DNA from: an uncultured Bacteroidales bacterium
GTDB lineage: Bacteria > Bacteroidota > Bacteroidia > Bacteroidales > UBA932
Assembly (NCBI GenBank): GCA_944322575.1
Contig: CALUPK010000005.1
Coordinates: forward strand, 41,323 to 105,322
Length of the DNA: 64,000 bases
Reading direction: 5' to 3'
This document shows, in pieces, positions 10,251-18,147 of this stretch (the first letter of the stretch is position 1; each line of letters opens with the position of its first letter). Below the pieces are notes generated by a model, which had not been told where the DNA came from, did not search any database, and was given only the letters and a program-made list of their open reading frames with translations. The translations under genes and the position numbers were made by a program.

Positions 10251-11044
10251 TAATAGTCAATTACAACACGGGAAATCTCCTTCTCAACTGCCTTCAAAGC
10301 ATCAGGACGGCACTTACTGTCGATTATGAGGTCATCGTGGTAGACAATGCGTCCTCTGATACTTCAGTCACGCAGTGCGCGGATTTTTCCTTGGATTCAC
10401 GTTTTATCTTTCTAAAGCAGCCTTCCAATTATGGATTTGCCAAGGCCAACAATATAGGTGCCGCACGTTCTGCAGGCCGTATACTTCATTTTTTAAATCC
10501 TGACACAGAAGTCAGTCCGGATCTCAATGCTGATTATGAGTACGCGCTTGAGTTTGACAATATGGTTTATGTCAATCCTCTGCGCAATCCAGACGGTGCT
10601 GTGGAGAACAGACCGATGCCCCTGCCCATTATAAGAGATATGGTTTTATGGTATGTTTCGAGGAAGAAAGCAAGGGTATGGTACAGAGGTGCGTCAGTGA
10701 TGATATCGAGAGACAATTTCTATAAAATAGGTGGATGGTCTGAGGATTATTTTATATATGCTGAGGACCTTGACCTGTTCTATTCATTGTGGCGTTCCGG
10801 CATTCAAGTATGTCTGAGGGGTTCAGAGATATTCCATTTAGGCGGAGGCAGCAGTTCACAGAGGTGGTCCAGTCTTGAGCGCGAAGTAGTTGTACAGCGT
10901 TCAGCCCGTATTTTCTATAAGAAGTATTTCTCTGAATATCAGTATGTTGCCATAAAGATTTATTTTCTTTTCCATTACCTCATCAAAAATCCCCGCAGGG
11001 TTCCCCGTGATATCCGTGCATGGAGGTTAAGCAGTAAGCGCTGA
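10229..11044 (+). CDS. Glycosyltransferase family 2, rhamnosyltransferase-like
   Basis: 271 residues, GT-A fold. The N-terminal nucleotide-binding strand reads 'VSIVIVNYNTGNLLLNCL', followed by 'VVDNASSD' and the metal-binding 'FLNPDTEV' (DXD equivalent, Asn-Pro-Asp) near residue 90. Later come 'RGASVMISRDNFYKIGGWSEDYFIYAEDLDL', with the acceptor-side Glu-Asp, and a basic C-terminus. This arrangement resembles WbbL-type rhamnosyltransferases, but the donor cannot be fixed. Last gene of the ruvB-GT4-flippase-GT2 run; it overlaps the flippase and is followed by the frdA promoter. Confidence 0.9.
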   Translation: MSKEVSIVIVNYNTGNLLLNCLQSIRTALTVDYEVIVVDNASSDTSVTQCADFSLDSRFIFLKQPSNYGFAKANNIGAARSAGRILHFLNPDTEVSPDLNADYEYALEFDNMVYVNPLRNPDGAVENRPMPLPIIRDMVLWYVSRKKARVWYRGASVMISRDNFYKIGGWSEDYFIYAEDLDLFYSLWRSGIQVCLRGSEIFHLGGGSSSQRWSSLEREVVVQRSARIFYKKYFSEYQYVAIKIYFLFHYLIKNPRRVPRDIRAWRLSSKR

Positions 11045-11047
11045 AAG

Positions 11048-11080
11048 TTTTGCAAAAGTGCTGAAAAGTGAGTAAAATTG
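11048..11080 (+). promoter_or_regulatory. frdA promoter (-33 TTTTG, -7 TAAAATTG)
   Basis: A TTTTG element (11048-11052), then exactly 20 nt, then TAAAATTG (11073-11080), one mismatch from TAnnTTTG. Spacing and both elements fit the Bacteroidota -33/-7 promoter. Transcription would begin near 11085, giving a leader of about 24 nt. It separates frdAB from the upstream polysaccharide genes. Confidence 0.6.
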
Positions 11081-11108
11081 CACCAAATTTTAATTCTATT
11101 GATACATT

Positions 11109-13055
11109 ATGGAGGATAAGTTAATTTCCAAAGTACCCGAAGGTCCTTTGGCTGAAAAATGGACTAAGCATAAAGCCGCAATCCGTGTAGTCAGCCCTGC
11201 CAATAAGAGAAAGCTCGACATTATCGTTATCGGCACAGGCCTCGGCGGTGCATCCGCAGCCGCCACTCTCGGTGAACTCGGTTATAATGTCAAGATTTTC
11301 TGCATCAGCGACTCTCCCCGCCGCGCCCACTCTATCGCAGCTCAGGGAGGTATCAACGCCGCCAAGAACTATCAGAATGACAATGACTCAGTGTACCGTC
11401 TCTTCTACGACACCATCAAGGGAGGCGACTACCGCAGCCGTGAGGCCAATGTCTACAGGCTTGCAGAGGTCAGCAATCTGATTATTGACCAGTGCGTTGC
11501 ACAGGGCGTTCCTTTCGCACGTGACTACGGCGGACTGCTCGACAACCGCTCCTTCGGAGGCGCTCAGGTAAGCCGTACATTCTATGCCCGCGGTCAAACC
11601 GGGCAGCAGCTCCTCCTCGGTGCCTACGCTTCCCTGAACCGTCAGATCGCAAAGGGTACGGTGAAATCCTATCCCCGTCATGAGATGCTTGAGCTCGTGG
11701 TCATCAACGGCGAAGCCCGCGGTATCATCACCCGCAATCTCGTAACCGGCGAGATAGAGCGTTTCGGAGCCCACGCTGTAGTGCTGGCTTCCGGAGGATA
11801 CGGAAACACTTATTTCCTCTCAACCAATGCCATGAACTCAAACGGTTCAGCCGCATGGCACTGCTACAAGAAGGGCGCTTACTTTGCAAATCCCTGCTTC
11901 GCCCAGATTCACCCGACCTGTATCCCCGTACACGGTGACCAGCAGTCCAAGCTGACCCTGATGAGTGAGTCCCTCCGTAATGACGGACGTATCTGGGTTC
12001 CCAAGAAGATGGAGGATGTCAAGAAACTCCGTGCAAAGCAGATCAAGGGCTCTCAGATTCCTGAGGAAGACCGTGACTACTATCTCGAGCGCAGATATCC
12101 CGCATTCGGTAATCTCGTTCCCCGTGACGTGGCGTCCCGCGCCGCTAAGGAAAGGTGTGATGCCGGATATGGTGTGAACGAGACAGGACTCGCAGTGTTC
12201 CTCGATTTCTCCTCTGCTATTCAGAGACTCGGAAAGGATGTCATTACAGCCCGTTACGGCAACCTCTTCCAGATGTATGAGAAGATTACAGGCGTTAACC
12301 CTTACGAGGAGCCTATGATGATATATCCCGCCATCCACTATACCATGGGCGGTATCTGGGTAGACTACAACCTCCAGACCACCATCCCCGGACTTTATGC
12401 CATCGGTGAGGCCAACTTCTCCGACCACGGCGGTAACCGTCTCGGTGCATCAGCCCTCATGCAGGGTCTTGCTGACGGATATTTCATCCTCCCTTACACC
12501 ATCGGAGACTATCTGTCGCATAAGATTCAGGAGCCCAAGGTCAATACCAATACTCCTGAGTTCGACGAGGCTGAGAAAGCCGTCAAGGAGCGCATCAACT
12601 ACTTCATCAACAACAAGGGTACACAGCCTGTTGACTACTACCACAAGAAACTCGGACACATCATGTGGGAGAAAGTAGGTATGGCCCGTGACAAGAAGGG
12701 TCTCGAGGAGGCTATCAAGGAGATTCACGACCTCCACGCTGAGTATGTGAAGGATGTGTATGTACCCGGTTCCAATGATGAGTTCAACCAGGAACTTGAG
12801 AAGGCACTCCGTGTCGATGACTTCTTCGAAATCGGCGAGCTGATGGCACGTGACGCTCTCAACCGCAACGAGTCCTGCGGAGGTCACTTCAGAGTAGAGA
12901 TGCAGACAGCTGACGGTGAGACTCTCCGTGATGACAAGCACTACCAGTATGTCAGCGCATGGGAGTATGCCGGAGAGGGCAAGGAGCCTATTTTCCACAA
13001 GGAAGACCTTGTATTTGAATTTGTTAAGCCTTCAACACGTAACTATAAAGACTAA
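11109..13055 (+). CDS. frdA: Fumarate reductase / succinate dehydrogenase flavoprotein subunit
   Basis: Catalytic subunit that carries covalent FAD and interconverts fumarate and succinate; in anaerobic Bacteroidales it acts mainly as fumarate reductase at the inner face of the membrane. 648 residues. FAD-binding '[21 protein letters not shown]' is near residue 38. The flavinylated His region '[18 protein letters not shown]' and the substrate-site segment '[10 protein letters not shown]' follow. '[11 protein letters not shown]' and '[21 protein letters not shown]' are typical of the Bacteroides-type enzyme. Codons are strongly biased to C-ending, suggesting high expression. Followed 14 nt later by frdB. 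No membrane-anchor (frdC/sdhC) gene precedes it: the upstream neighbour is a glycosyltransferase. Confidence 0.96.
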   Translation: MEDKLISKVPEGPLAEKWTKHKAAIRVVSPANKRKLDIIVIGTGLGGASAAATLGELGYNVKIFCISDSPRRAHSIAAQGGINAAKNYQNDNDSVYRLFYDTIKGGDYRSREANVYRLAEVSNLIIDQCVAQGVPFARDYGGLLDNRSFGGAQVSRTFYARGQTGQQLLLGAYASLNRQIAKGTVKSYPRHEMLELVVINGEARGIITRNLVTGEIERFGAHAVVLASGGYGNTYFLSTNAMNSNGSAAWHCYKKGAYFANPCFAQIHPTCIPVHGDQQSKLTLMSESLRNDGRIWVPKKMEDVKKLRAKQIKGSQIPEEDRDYYLERRYPAFGNLVPRDVASRAAKERCDAGYGVNETGLAVFLDFSSAIQRLGKDVITARYGNLFQMYEKITGVNPYEEPMMIYPAIHYTMGGIWVDYNLQTTIPGLYAIGEANFSDHGGNRLGASALMQGLADGYFILPYTIGDYLSHKIQEPKVNTNTPEFDEAEKAVKERINYFINNKGTQPVDYYHKKLGHIMWEKVGMARDKKGLEEAIKEIHDLHAEYVKDVYVPGSNDEFNQELEKALRVDDFFEIGELMARDALNRNESCGGHFRVEMQTADGETLRDDKHYQYVSAWEYAGEGKEPIFHKEDLVFEFVKPSTRNYKD

Positions 13056-13060
13056 GGAGG
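13056..13060 (+). promoter_or_regulatory. Shine-Dalgarno GGAGG before frdB
   Basis: A full GGAGG directly follows the frdA stop and lies 9 nt before the frdB ATG. Such sites are uncommon in this window, where most starts are preceded by A/T-rich sequence, as expected for Bacteroidota. It supports the frdB start and suggests strong translation. Confidence 0.6.
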
Positions 13061-13069
13061 GATATTATT

Positions 13070-13849
13070 ATGAATTTTACTTTGAAAGTATGGCGTCAAC
13101 CTAACGCCAAGACAAAAGGACATTTCGAAACATACAAAGTGTCCAATATATCACCCGACACTTCGTTCCTCGAGATGCTCGATATCCTCAACGATCAGCT
13201 GATACGTGAGGGCAATGACCCTGTTGCAGTAAACAAGGGTTGCAAGAATTCCGGTCCTATCGCATTCGACCACGACTGCCGCGAGGGTATCTGCGGTATG
13301 TGCTCGCTCTATATCAACGGTCATCCCCACGGACCTGACAGCGAGATTACTACCTGCCAGCTTCACATGCGTAAGTTCAAGGACGGCGAAACTATCACTA
13401 TCGAGCCTTGGAGAAGCGCCGGTTTCCCCATCATAAAGGACTTAGTAGTAAACCGCGGTGCATTTGATAAGATTCTTCAGGCAGGTGGATTTATCTCCAT
13501 AAATGCCGGTTCTGCCCAGGATGCCAACGCAATCCCTATTCCTAAGCAGAAAGCAGATGAGAGTATGGATGCTGCTGCCTGTGTAGGTTGTGGTGCTTGT
13601 GTTGCAACATGTAAGAACGGTTCTGCAATGCTTTTCGTTGCTGCACGTGTAAGTTCACTTGCACTCCTTCCTCAGGGACGTCCAGAGGCTGCGCGTAGAG
13701 CCAAAGCTATGGTTGCAAAGATGGATGAGCTTGGTTTCGGCGCCTGCACCAATACTCAGGCCTGTCAGAGCGAGTGCCCCAAAGGCATCACAGTAAGTCA
13801 TATTGCACGTCTTAACCGCGAGTTCCTCTGTGCAAAGCTTAAAGACTAA
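13070..13849 (+). CDS. frdB: Fumarate reductase / succinate dehydrogenase iron-sulfur subunit
   Basis: Electron-transfer subunit between FrdA and the membrane anchor. 259 residues. The N-terminal plant-type ferredoxin domain carries the 2Fe-2S ligands in '[11 protein letters not shown]' and the later Cys of 'TTCQLH'. The C-terminal ferredoxin-like domain carries two Cys clusters, '[11 protein letters not shown]' near residue 170 and '[14 protein letters not shown]' near 225, for the 4Fe-4S and 3Fe-4S centres. Length and layout match the Bacteroides enzyme. The next gene, an alpha/beta hydrolase, begins 2 nt after the stop, so it is probably in the same transcript. Confidence 0.96.
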   Translation: MNFTLKVWRQPNAKTKGHFETYKVSNISPDTSFLEMLDILNDQLIREGNDPVAVNKGCKNSGPIAFDHDCREGICGMCSLYINGHPHGPDSEITTCQLHMRKFKDGETITIEPWRSAGFPIIKDLVVNRGAFDKILQAGGFISINAGSAQDANAIPIPKQKADESMDAAACVGCGACVATCKNGSAMLFVAARVSSLALLPQGRPEAARRAKAMVAKMDELGFGACTNTQACQSECPKGITVSHIARLNREFLCAKLKD

Positions 13850-13851
13850 TC

Positions 13852-14655
13852 ATGGAGTACTTCGTCACTTCTAATGGTATTCCTGTCCATGTCAATGAGA
13901 CTGGAAAAGGTGACGAGGCGATTGTGTTGCTCCACGGTTATTTAGAAACTTTATATGTGTGGGAAGACTTAAGGGAATATCTCCCCAAGTCTTCCCATAT
14001 TATTTCTATTGATCTCCCTGGACTCGGTCTTACAGGTTCTGCTATTGAGGTCAATTCTATGGAGTTTGATTCTGCTGTCCTTCTGGGGGTTCTTGACAGG
14101 CTGTCAATTTCCCGAGTTCTAATTGTCGGTCACTCTATGGGAGGTTATGTCGGACAGCGTTTTTTAAGGGACTTCCCAGAGCGTATTTCAGCATTAATCA
14201 ATGTCAATTCCAATCCATTTGCGGATAATCCGGACCGACTTGCAGACAGGCAAAAAGAGATTAATTTCATTCTTAATGGAAAATTAGTTCAGCTTGCGCA
14301 GATTGTTGTTCCAAATATGTTCTGTAAAGATAATCTCCGCAGGTGTGACGAGCGCATTGCAGAGATAGTGGAGATCTGTGAGACGCATGACCCATCCGGT
14401 GTCGCTGCAGTAGTAAGAGGGCTCATGTCCAGGGATGACAATGTAGAGCTTATCCGGAGTTCTTCAGTTCCGGTATGCTTCATTTATGGAGATTCGGATG
14501 TGTACATGCCGTTGTCCAAGGTTGAGGAGCTTCGTGAACTACTGCCTGAATGCCGGCATGAAATAGTATCACAGTCAGGTCATAACACCCATATTGAACA
14601 ACCTGCTGTCCTCGGAGAGGTTATATCCGATATTCTCAGTAAAGTAAGTTGTTAA
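13852..14655 (+). CDS. Alpha/beta-fold hydrolase
   Basis: 267 residues, cytoplasmic. The fold is clear: oxyanion-hole 'LLHGYLETLYVW' near residue 27, nucleophile elbow 'GHSMGGYVGQ' (Ser near 96), 'CFIYGDSDVYMP' with the acid near 210, and catalytic His in 'SGHNTHIEQP' near 245. The substrate cannot be told. It resembles the broad esterase/haloperoxidase-like group. It begins 2 nt after frdB, but its codon use is noticeably more A/T-rich than frdA and frdB. Its 3' end overlaps the convergent hflX gene by 20 nt. Confidence 0.88.
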   Translation: MEYFVTSNGIPVHVNETGKGDEAIVLLHGYLETLYVWEDLREYLPKSSHIISIDLPGLGLTGSAIEVNSMEFDSAVLLGVLDRLSISRVLIVGHSMGGYVGQRFLRDFPERISALINVNSNPFADNPDRLADRQKEINFILNGKLVQLAQIVVPNMFCKDNLRRCDERIAEIVEICETHDPSGVAAVVRGLMSRDDNVELIRSSSVPVCFIYGDSDVYMPLSKVEELRELLPECRHEIVSQSGHNTHIEQPAVLGEVISDILSKVSC

Positions 14656-15820
14656 AGGGGTATCTACCTTCATGTATGGATCTTACCATCTGGTAAATAT
14701 CCTTTCTGAGGCGGTCGATGTTAATCTTTTCTTTTGCTGATATGAAGATGCAGGCTGAGTTTTCTTTAGCAATCCACATCTTTTCCAATGTTTCTAATGA
14801 TACATTCTCAGGTTTTTCCTCTTCAAAGTCAAATTCAGTTTTCTCGATGTAGTTGTATGCATCTATCTTATTGAAAACCATAAAAATAGGTTTATCTTTT
14901 GCACCTATTTCCATCAGAGTCTCGTTCACTGCCTTTATCTGCTCTTCAAAGTCCGGATGCGAGATATCTACTACATGGAGCAGAATATCAGCCTCACGTA
15001 CTTCGTCAAGTGTGCTTTTAAATGATTCTATAAGCTGTGTTGGGAGCTTACGAATGAACCCGACAGTATCTGAAAGCAGGAAGGGCACATTCTCTATAAC
15101 CACTTTTCTTACTGTGGTGTCAAGAGTGGCGAAAAGCTTGTTTTCAGCAAATACATCGCTTTTGGAGAGCAGGTTCATAAGTGTGCTTTTCCCTGCGTTA
15201 GTGTATCCTACGAGGGAAACCCTTACCAATGACCCTCTGTTACCTCTCTGGGACGACATCTGTCTGTCTATTTTCTTGAGCTGTTCTTTCAAGAGACTGA
15301 TTTTACTCAGGATTATACGGCGGTCTGTCTCTATCTGGCTCTCTCCTGGGCCTCTCATGCCTATACCTCCACGCTGTCTTTCAAGATGCGTCCACATTCT
15401 GGTAAGACGGGGTAAAAGGTACTGATATTGTGCAAGTTCAACTTGTGTTTTTGCGTAGGCTGTCTTTGCCCTCTGTGCAAATATGTCTAATATAAGGTTA
15501 GTCCTGTCTAATATTCTGCAGCCAAGCTCCCTTTCTAAGTTCCTCAGTTGTGACGGTGAAAGCTCATCATCAAAGATAACAAGAGATATCCCGTTTTCAA
15601 CGATATATGACTTTATTTCTTCTAACTTACCTGTCCCGACGTAGGTTCTTGAATTGGCCCTTTCAAGCTTTTGAGTGAACCGTTTTTCACTTTTTGCTCC
15701 GGCTGTAAGTGCCAGAAATTCGAGTTCATCAAGGTTCTCTTTGACCCTTCTTTCGTCTATACCCTGTGGTATGACAGAAACTACTACTATTCTTTCGTAT
15801 GTCTCTTCTTTACTGTTCAT
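14636..15820 (-). CDS. hflX: Ribosome-associated GTPase HflX
   Basis: GTPase that binds the 50S subunit and splits stalled ribosomes under stress. 394 residues. The N-terminal HflX domain contains 'GTGKLEEIKSYI' and 'IFDDELSPSQLRNLERELGCRILDRTNLILDIFA'. The linker 'GPGESQIETDRR' follows. The G domain shows G1 'GYTNAGKSTLMN', G3 'DTVGFIRKLP' and G4 'FNKID'. The start codon lies only 5 nt after the T-run of a strong hairpin (15825-15863), and no -7 box is visible in between, so expression may depend on read-through of that hairpin. Converges on the alpha/beta hydrolase with a 20-nt overlap. Confidence 0.95.
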   Translation of the reverse strand: MNSKEETYERIVVVSVIPQGIDERRVKENLDELEFLALTAGAKSEKRFTQKLERANSRTYVGTGKLEEIKSYIVENGISLVIFDDELSPSQLRNLERELGCRILDRTNLILDIFAQRAKTAYAKTQVELAQYQYLLPRLTRMWTHLERQRGGIGMRGPGESQIETDRRIILSKISLLKEQLKKIDRQMSSQRGNRGSLVRVSLVGYTNAGKSTLMNLLSKSDVFAENKLFATLDTTVRKVVIENVPFLLSDTVGFIRKLPTQLIESFKSTLDEVREADILLHVVDISHPDFEEQIKAVNETLMEIGAKDKPIFMVFNKIDAYNYIEKTEFDFEEEKPENVSLETLEKMWIAKENSACIFISAKEKINIDRLRKDIYQMVRSIHEGRYPFNNLLY

Positions 15821-15824
15821 AATC

Positions 15825-15863
15825 CAAAAAAATGAGGCTGACTCTTTTCAGGGACAGCCTCAT
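15825..15863 (-). terminator. Rho-independent terminator after tonB / possible hflX attenuator
   Basis: On the minus strand a perfect 9-bp stem ATGAGGCTG/CAGCCTCAT with a 14-nt loop is followed by seven T. It ends the tonB transcript. Because hflX starts 5 nt beyond the T-run with no visible promoter between, the hairpin may also act as a leader attenuator for hflX. Confidence 0.85.
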
Positions 15864-15882
15864 CTTAATCTGTTAAAAAGTT

Positions 15883-16578
15883 TTAGTTCCTAAGCTGGAA
15901 GAAGATAGGGAAGTTGTAAGTTACTCGAACGGCTTTATCCCTCTGTCTTCCGGGAGTCCATTTCGGTGACATAGATACTACCCTGATTGCTTCCTGATCG
16001 ATCGAGGGGTCAACGCCTCTGAGGACCCTGATGTTGGTCAGTGATCCGTCAGCCTCGATAGTGAACTGGAGTGTAACACGTCCGGAAATACCGTTTTCAC
16101 GTGCTACTTCAGGATACTCAATTTTTGAGTACACCCACTTTGTGAATTCGTTTGCATCACCACCGTTGAAAGAAGGCTTTTCCTCTACGAGGGTGTAGGG
16201 AATAGGAGCTTCCTCGATAGTCTCTTCGGCAACTTCTGCCACGTAGTCCATAATCTCTACTCCCATGTCAACATCGTCCTCAAGGCTGATAAAGAGGTCT
16301 GTGTCGACAACGATGTCGTCATCTACGACTTCGATCATGTCTGAGAGCTGAGGCACCTTAGGTGCTTCAGGAGGGGGCGGAGGTGCCTCTGTTGTTACAG
16401 GAACCTGTTCAACTTCGATTGCCACCGCTTCTTCCTGCTGGATTACGGATTCAGCTTTTTCACTGGTGCTCCACTCGAATGCGCAAAGTATAACTCCGAG
16501 AGCTACAATGAGTCCTAACTCTCTGTAGAAAAGCTTTTTGCTTTCGAGATTCGCTTTAGGAGATTTTTTAACTTCCAT
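15883..16578 (-). CDS. tonB: TonB-family energy-transducing protein
   Basis: Couples the proton motive force to outer-membrane TonB-dependent transporters. 231 residues: one N-terminal membrane segment (about 17-33), a Val/Glu- and Pro-rich periplasmic stretch including 'EAPPPPPEAPKVPQ' (about 60-75), an acidic linker, and a C-terminal TonB domain with 'KIEYPEVARENGISGRVTLQF' and 'SPKWTPGRQRDKAVRVTYNFP'. The C-terminal sequence is well conserved for the family. No exbB/exbD are adjacent. It lies 89 nt after mdh on the same strand and ends at a strong terminator. Bacteroidota carry several tonB paralogs; which receptors this serves is unknown. Confidence 0.92.
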   Translation of the reverse strand: MEVKKSPKANLESKKLFYRELGLIVALGVILCAFEWSTSEKAESVIQQEEAVAIEVEQVPVTTEAPPPPPEAPKVPQLSDMIEVVDDDIVVDTDLFISLEDDVDMGVEIMDYVAEVAEETIEEAPIPYTLVEEKPSFNGGDANEFTKWVYSKIEYPEVARENGISGRVTLQFTIEADGSLTNIRVLRGVDPSIDQEAIRVVSMSPKWTPGRQRDKAVRVTYNFPIFFQLRN

Positions 16579-16667
16579 TTTTATTTGTGTTTTCTAATTT
16601 TCCAACTGTAAAAATAGGAATAATTTCTGAAACGACACAAAAATTGTTGAAAAATCTGTTAAAAACT

Positions 16668-17609
16668 TTAGATAAGACCAAGTTCGTGGAGAATCTTGTT
16701 GGTGTTTCTCTGCTTCTCGGCGCCCTCGTGGAATCTCTTTTCCTCGTCGGCTGTAAGTTCAACTTTTACAATGCCTTCAACACCGTCCTTACCGATAACT
16801 ACGGGAACACCGAGGCAGATGTCGTCCTCGCCGTACTCACCATTCTGAGGAACGCTGCAGGGGATGATTCTCTTCTCGTCGTGCAGGATGGCGCGGACGA
16901 TGCTTGCTGCGCAGGCGCCGGGTGCGTAGTATGCTGAGGTACCCATCAGTTTGGTGATGGTTGCACCGCCTACCATGGTGTCTGCTATCACTTTCTCGCG
17001 CTGCTCTGCTGTGAGGAGCTTTTCGATCTTGCCGCCCTTGTAGAGCACGCTGCTCATCAGGGGAACCATTGTTGCGTCGCCGTGTGCACCGATAACCATG
17101 CCGTCAATCTCGCACATAGGCACGTTGAGAGCCTGGCTCAGATAGTATGTAAAACGGCTGCTGTCTAATGCGCCGCCCATACCGATGAGGTGGTTCTTCT
17201 TTACGCCGCTGGTCTTGTAAGTAAGGTAGGTCATGGTGTCCATGGGGTTGGAGACCATAACGATGAATGCCTCGGGGGAGTTCTTTACCACGTTGGCTAC
17301 AACCTCGCTGACGATCTTTGCGTTGGTGCCGATGAGGTCCTCTCTGGACATACCCGGCTTGCGGGGCATACCGGAGGTGATGACTACTACGTCGGAGCCT
17401 GCTGTGGCCTCGTAGTTGTTGGTCACTCCTGTGATCTTGGTGTTGATACCCATTATTTTGGCAGACTGCTGGATGTCGATGGCCTTGCCCTCTGCGAAAC
17501 CCTCTCTAACGTCGAGAAGTACGACTTCTTTGCAGATGTTCCAGCTTGCGAGTACGTTGGCGCAGGTTGCACCTACATTGCCAACTCCGATAACACTAAC
17601 TTTTGACAT
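16668..17609 (-). CDS. mdh: Malate dehydrogenase
   Basis: NAD-dependent oxaloacetate/malate interconversion, the step before fumarase on the reductive branch to succinate. 313 residues. The dinucleotide motif 'VIGVGNVGATCANVL' is at the N-terminus, the substrate Arg and loop are in 'SGMPRKPGMSREDL', and the catalytic His is in 'IGAHGDATMVPLMS'. I chose the ATG at 17607-17609 (Met-Ser-Lys-Val); an upstream in-frame Met would add 13 non-conserved residues. Divergent from ybeY across 51 bp with no clear -7 box. Functional link to frdAB at 11-13.8 kb. Confidence 0.95.
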   Translation of the reverse strand: MSKVSVIGVGNVGATCANVLASWNICKEVVLLDVREGFAEGKAIDIQQSAKIMGINTKITGVTNNYEATAGSDVVVITSGMPRKPGMSREDLIGTNAKIVSEVVANVVKNSPEAFIVMVSNPMDTMTYLTYKTSGVKKNHLIGMGGALDSSRFTYYLSQALNVPMCEIDGMVIGAHGDATMVPLMSSVLYKGGKIEKLLTAEQREKVIADTMVGGATITKLMGTSAYYAPGACAASIVRAILHDEKRIIPCSVPQNGEYGEDDICLGVPVVIGKDGVEGIVKVELTADEEKRFHEGAEKQRNTNKILHELGLI

Positions 17610-17660
17610 AGTTGTAATTTTATTAATTTTACAAAAATTTTTAAGCAAAAATCAGACCGC

Positions 17661-18146
17661 ATGATAAGATTTGAAGTCATAGATGCAACCTTCAATTTGC
17701 GACGCAAAAATGCAATTAAAAATTGGATTAACGAAATCATTCTGAGTAAAAATCGCAAAACAGGCTCAGTAAATTACCTCTTTGCGTCCGATGAGTATGT
17801 ACTCGGTGTCAACCGTCAGTATTTAGCTCACGACTACTATACTGACATCATTACATTCGACACCTCCGATTATGAGGTCCCTCAGTCCGGCAAAAGGTCT
17901 GATGAGATTCTTTCTGCTGATATAGTAATAAGTCTTGATACTGTCCTTGCAAACAGTGCGACATATGGTTCTACTTTCTCTGCTGAGCTTTATAGGGTTA
18001 TGGCTCATGGTATCCTTCATTTATTAGGCTTTGATGATCATACCGATGCAGAGAGAATCCAGATGCGGAATGCAGAGGATAAGGCTTTAAATTTACTAAC
18101 CCAGTTCGGTCTTGGAGAAGACCAAGTCTATCATTCGACAAATTAA
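17661..18146 (+). CDS. ybeY: Endoribonuclease YbeY (16S rRNA maturation)
   Basis: Zinc-dependent single-strand RNase needed for 16S rRNA 3'-end maturation and ribosome quality control. 161 residues. The zinc-binding signature '[16 protein letters not shown]' is near residue 113, and '[11 protein letters not shown]' in the central part is also family-typical. The stop codon is 1 nt before the mnmG ATG, so the two genes form an operon. Confidence 0.95.
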   Translation: MIRFEVIDATFNLRRKNAIKNWINEIILSKNRKTGSVNYLFASDEYVLGVNRQYLAHDYYTDIITFDTSDYEVPQSGKRSDEILSADIVISLDTVLANSATYGSTFSAELYRVMAHGILHLLGFDDHTDAERIQMRNAEDKALNLLTQFGLGEDQVYHSTN

Positions 18147-18147
18147 G

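Noticed and set aside
7685-11044. Horizontally acquired capsule island
   Set aside because: Three genes only, no transposase, integrase or repeat, and direct overlap with ruvB; composition is A/T-rich but similar to mfd and mnmG.
16087-16106. Third parS-like site in tonB (around TTTTCACGTGCTAC)
   Set aside because: Only one half fits; the palindrome breaks on the right side, unlike the two perfect sites at mnmG.
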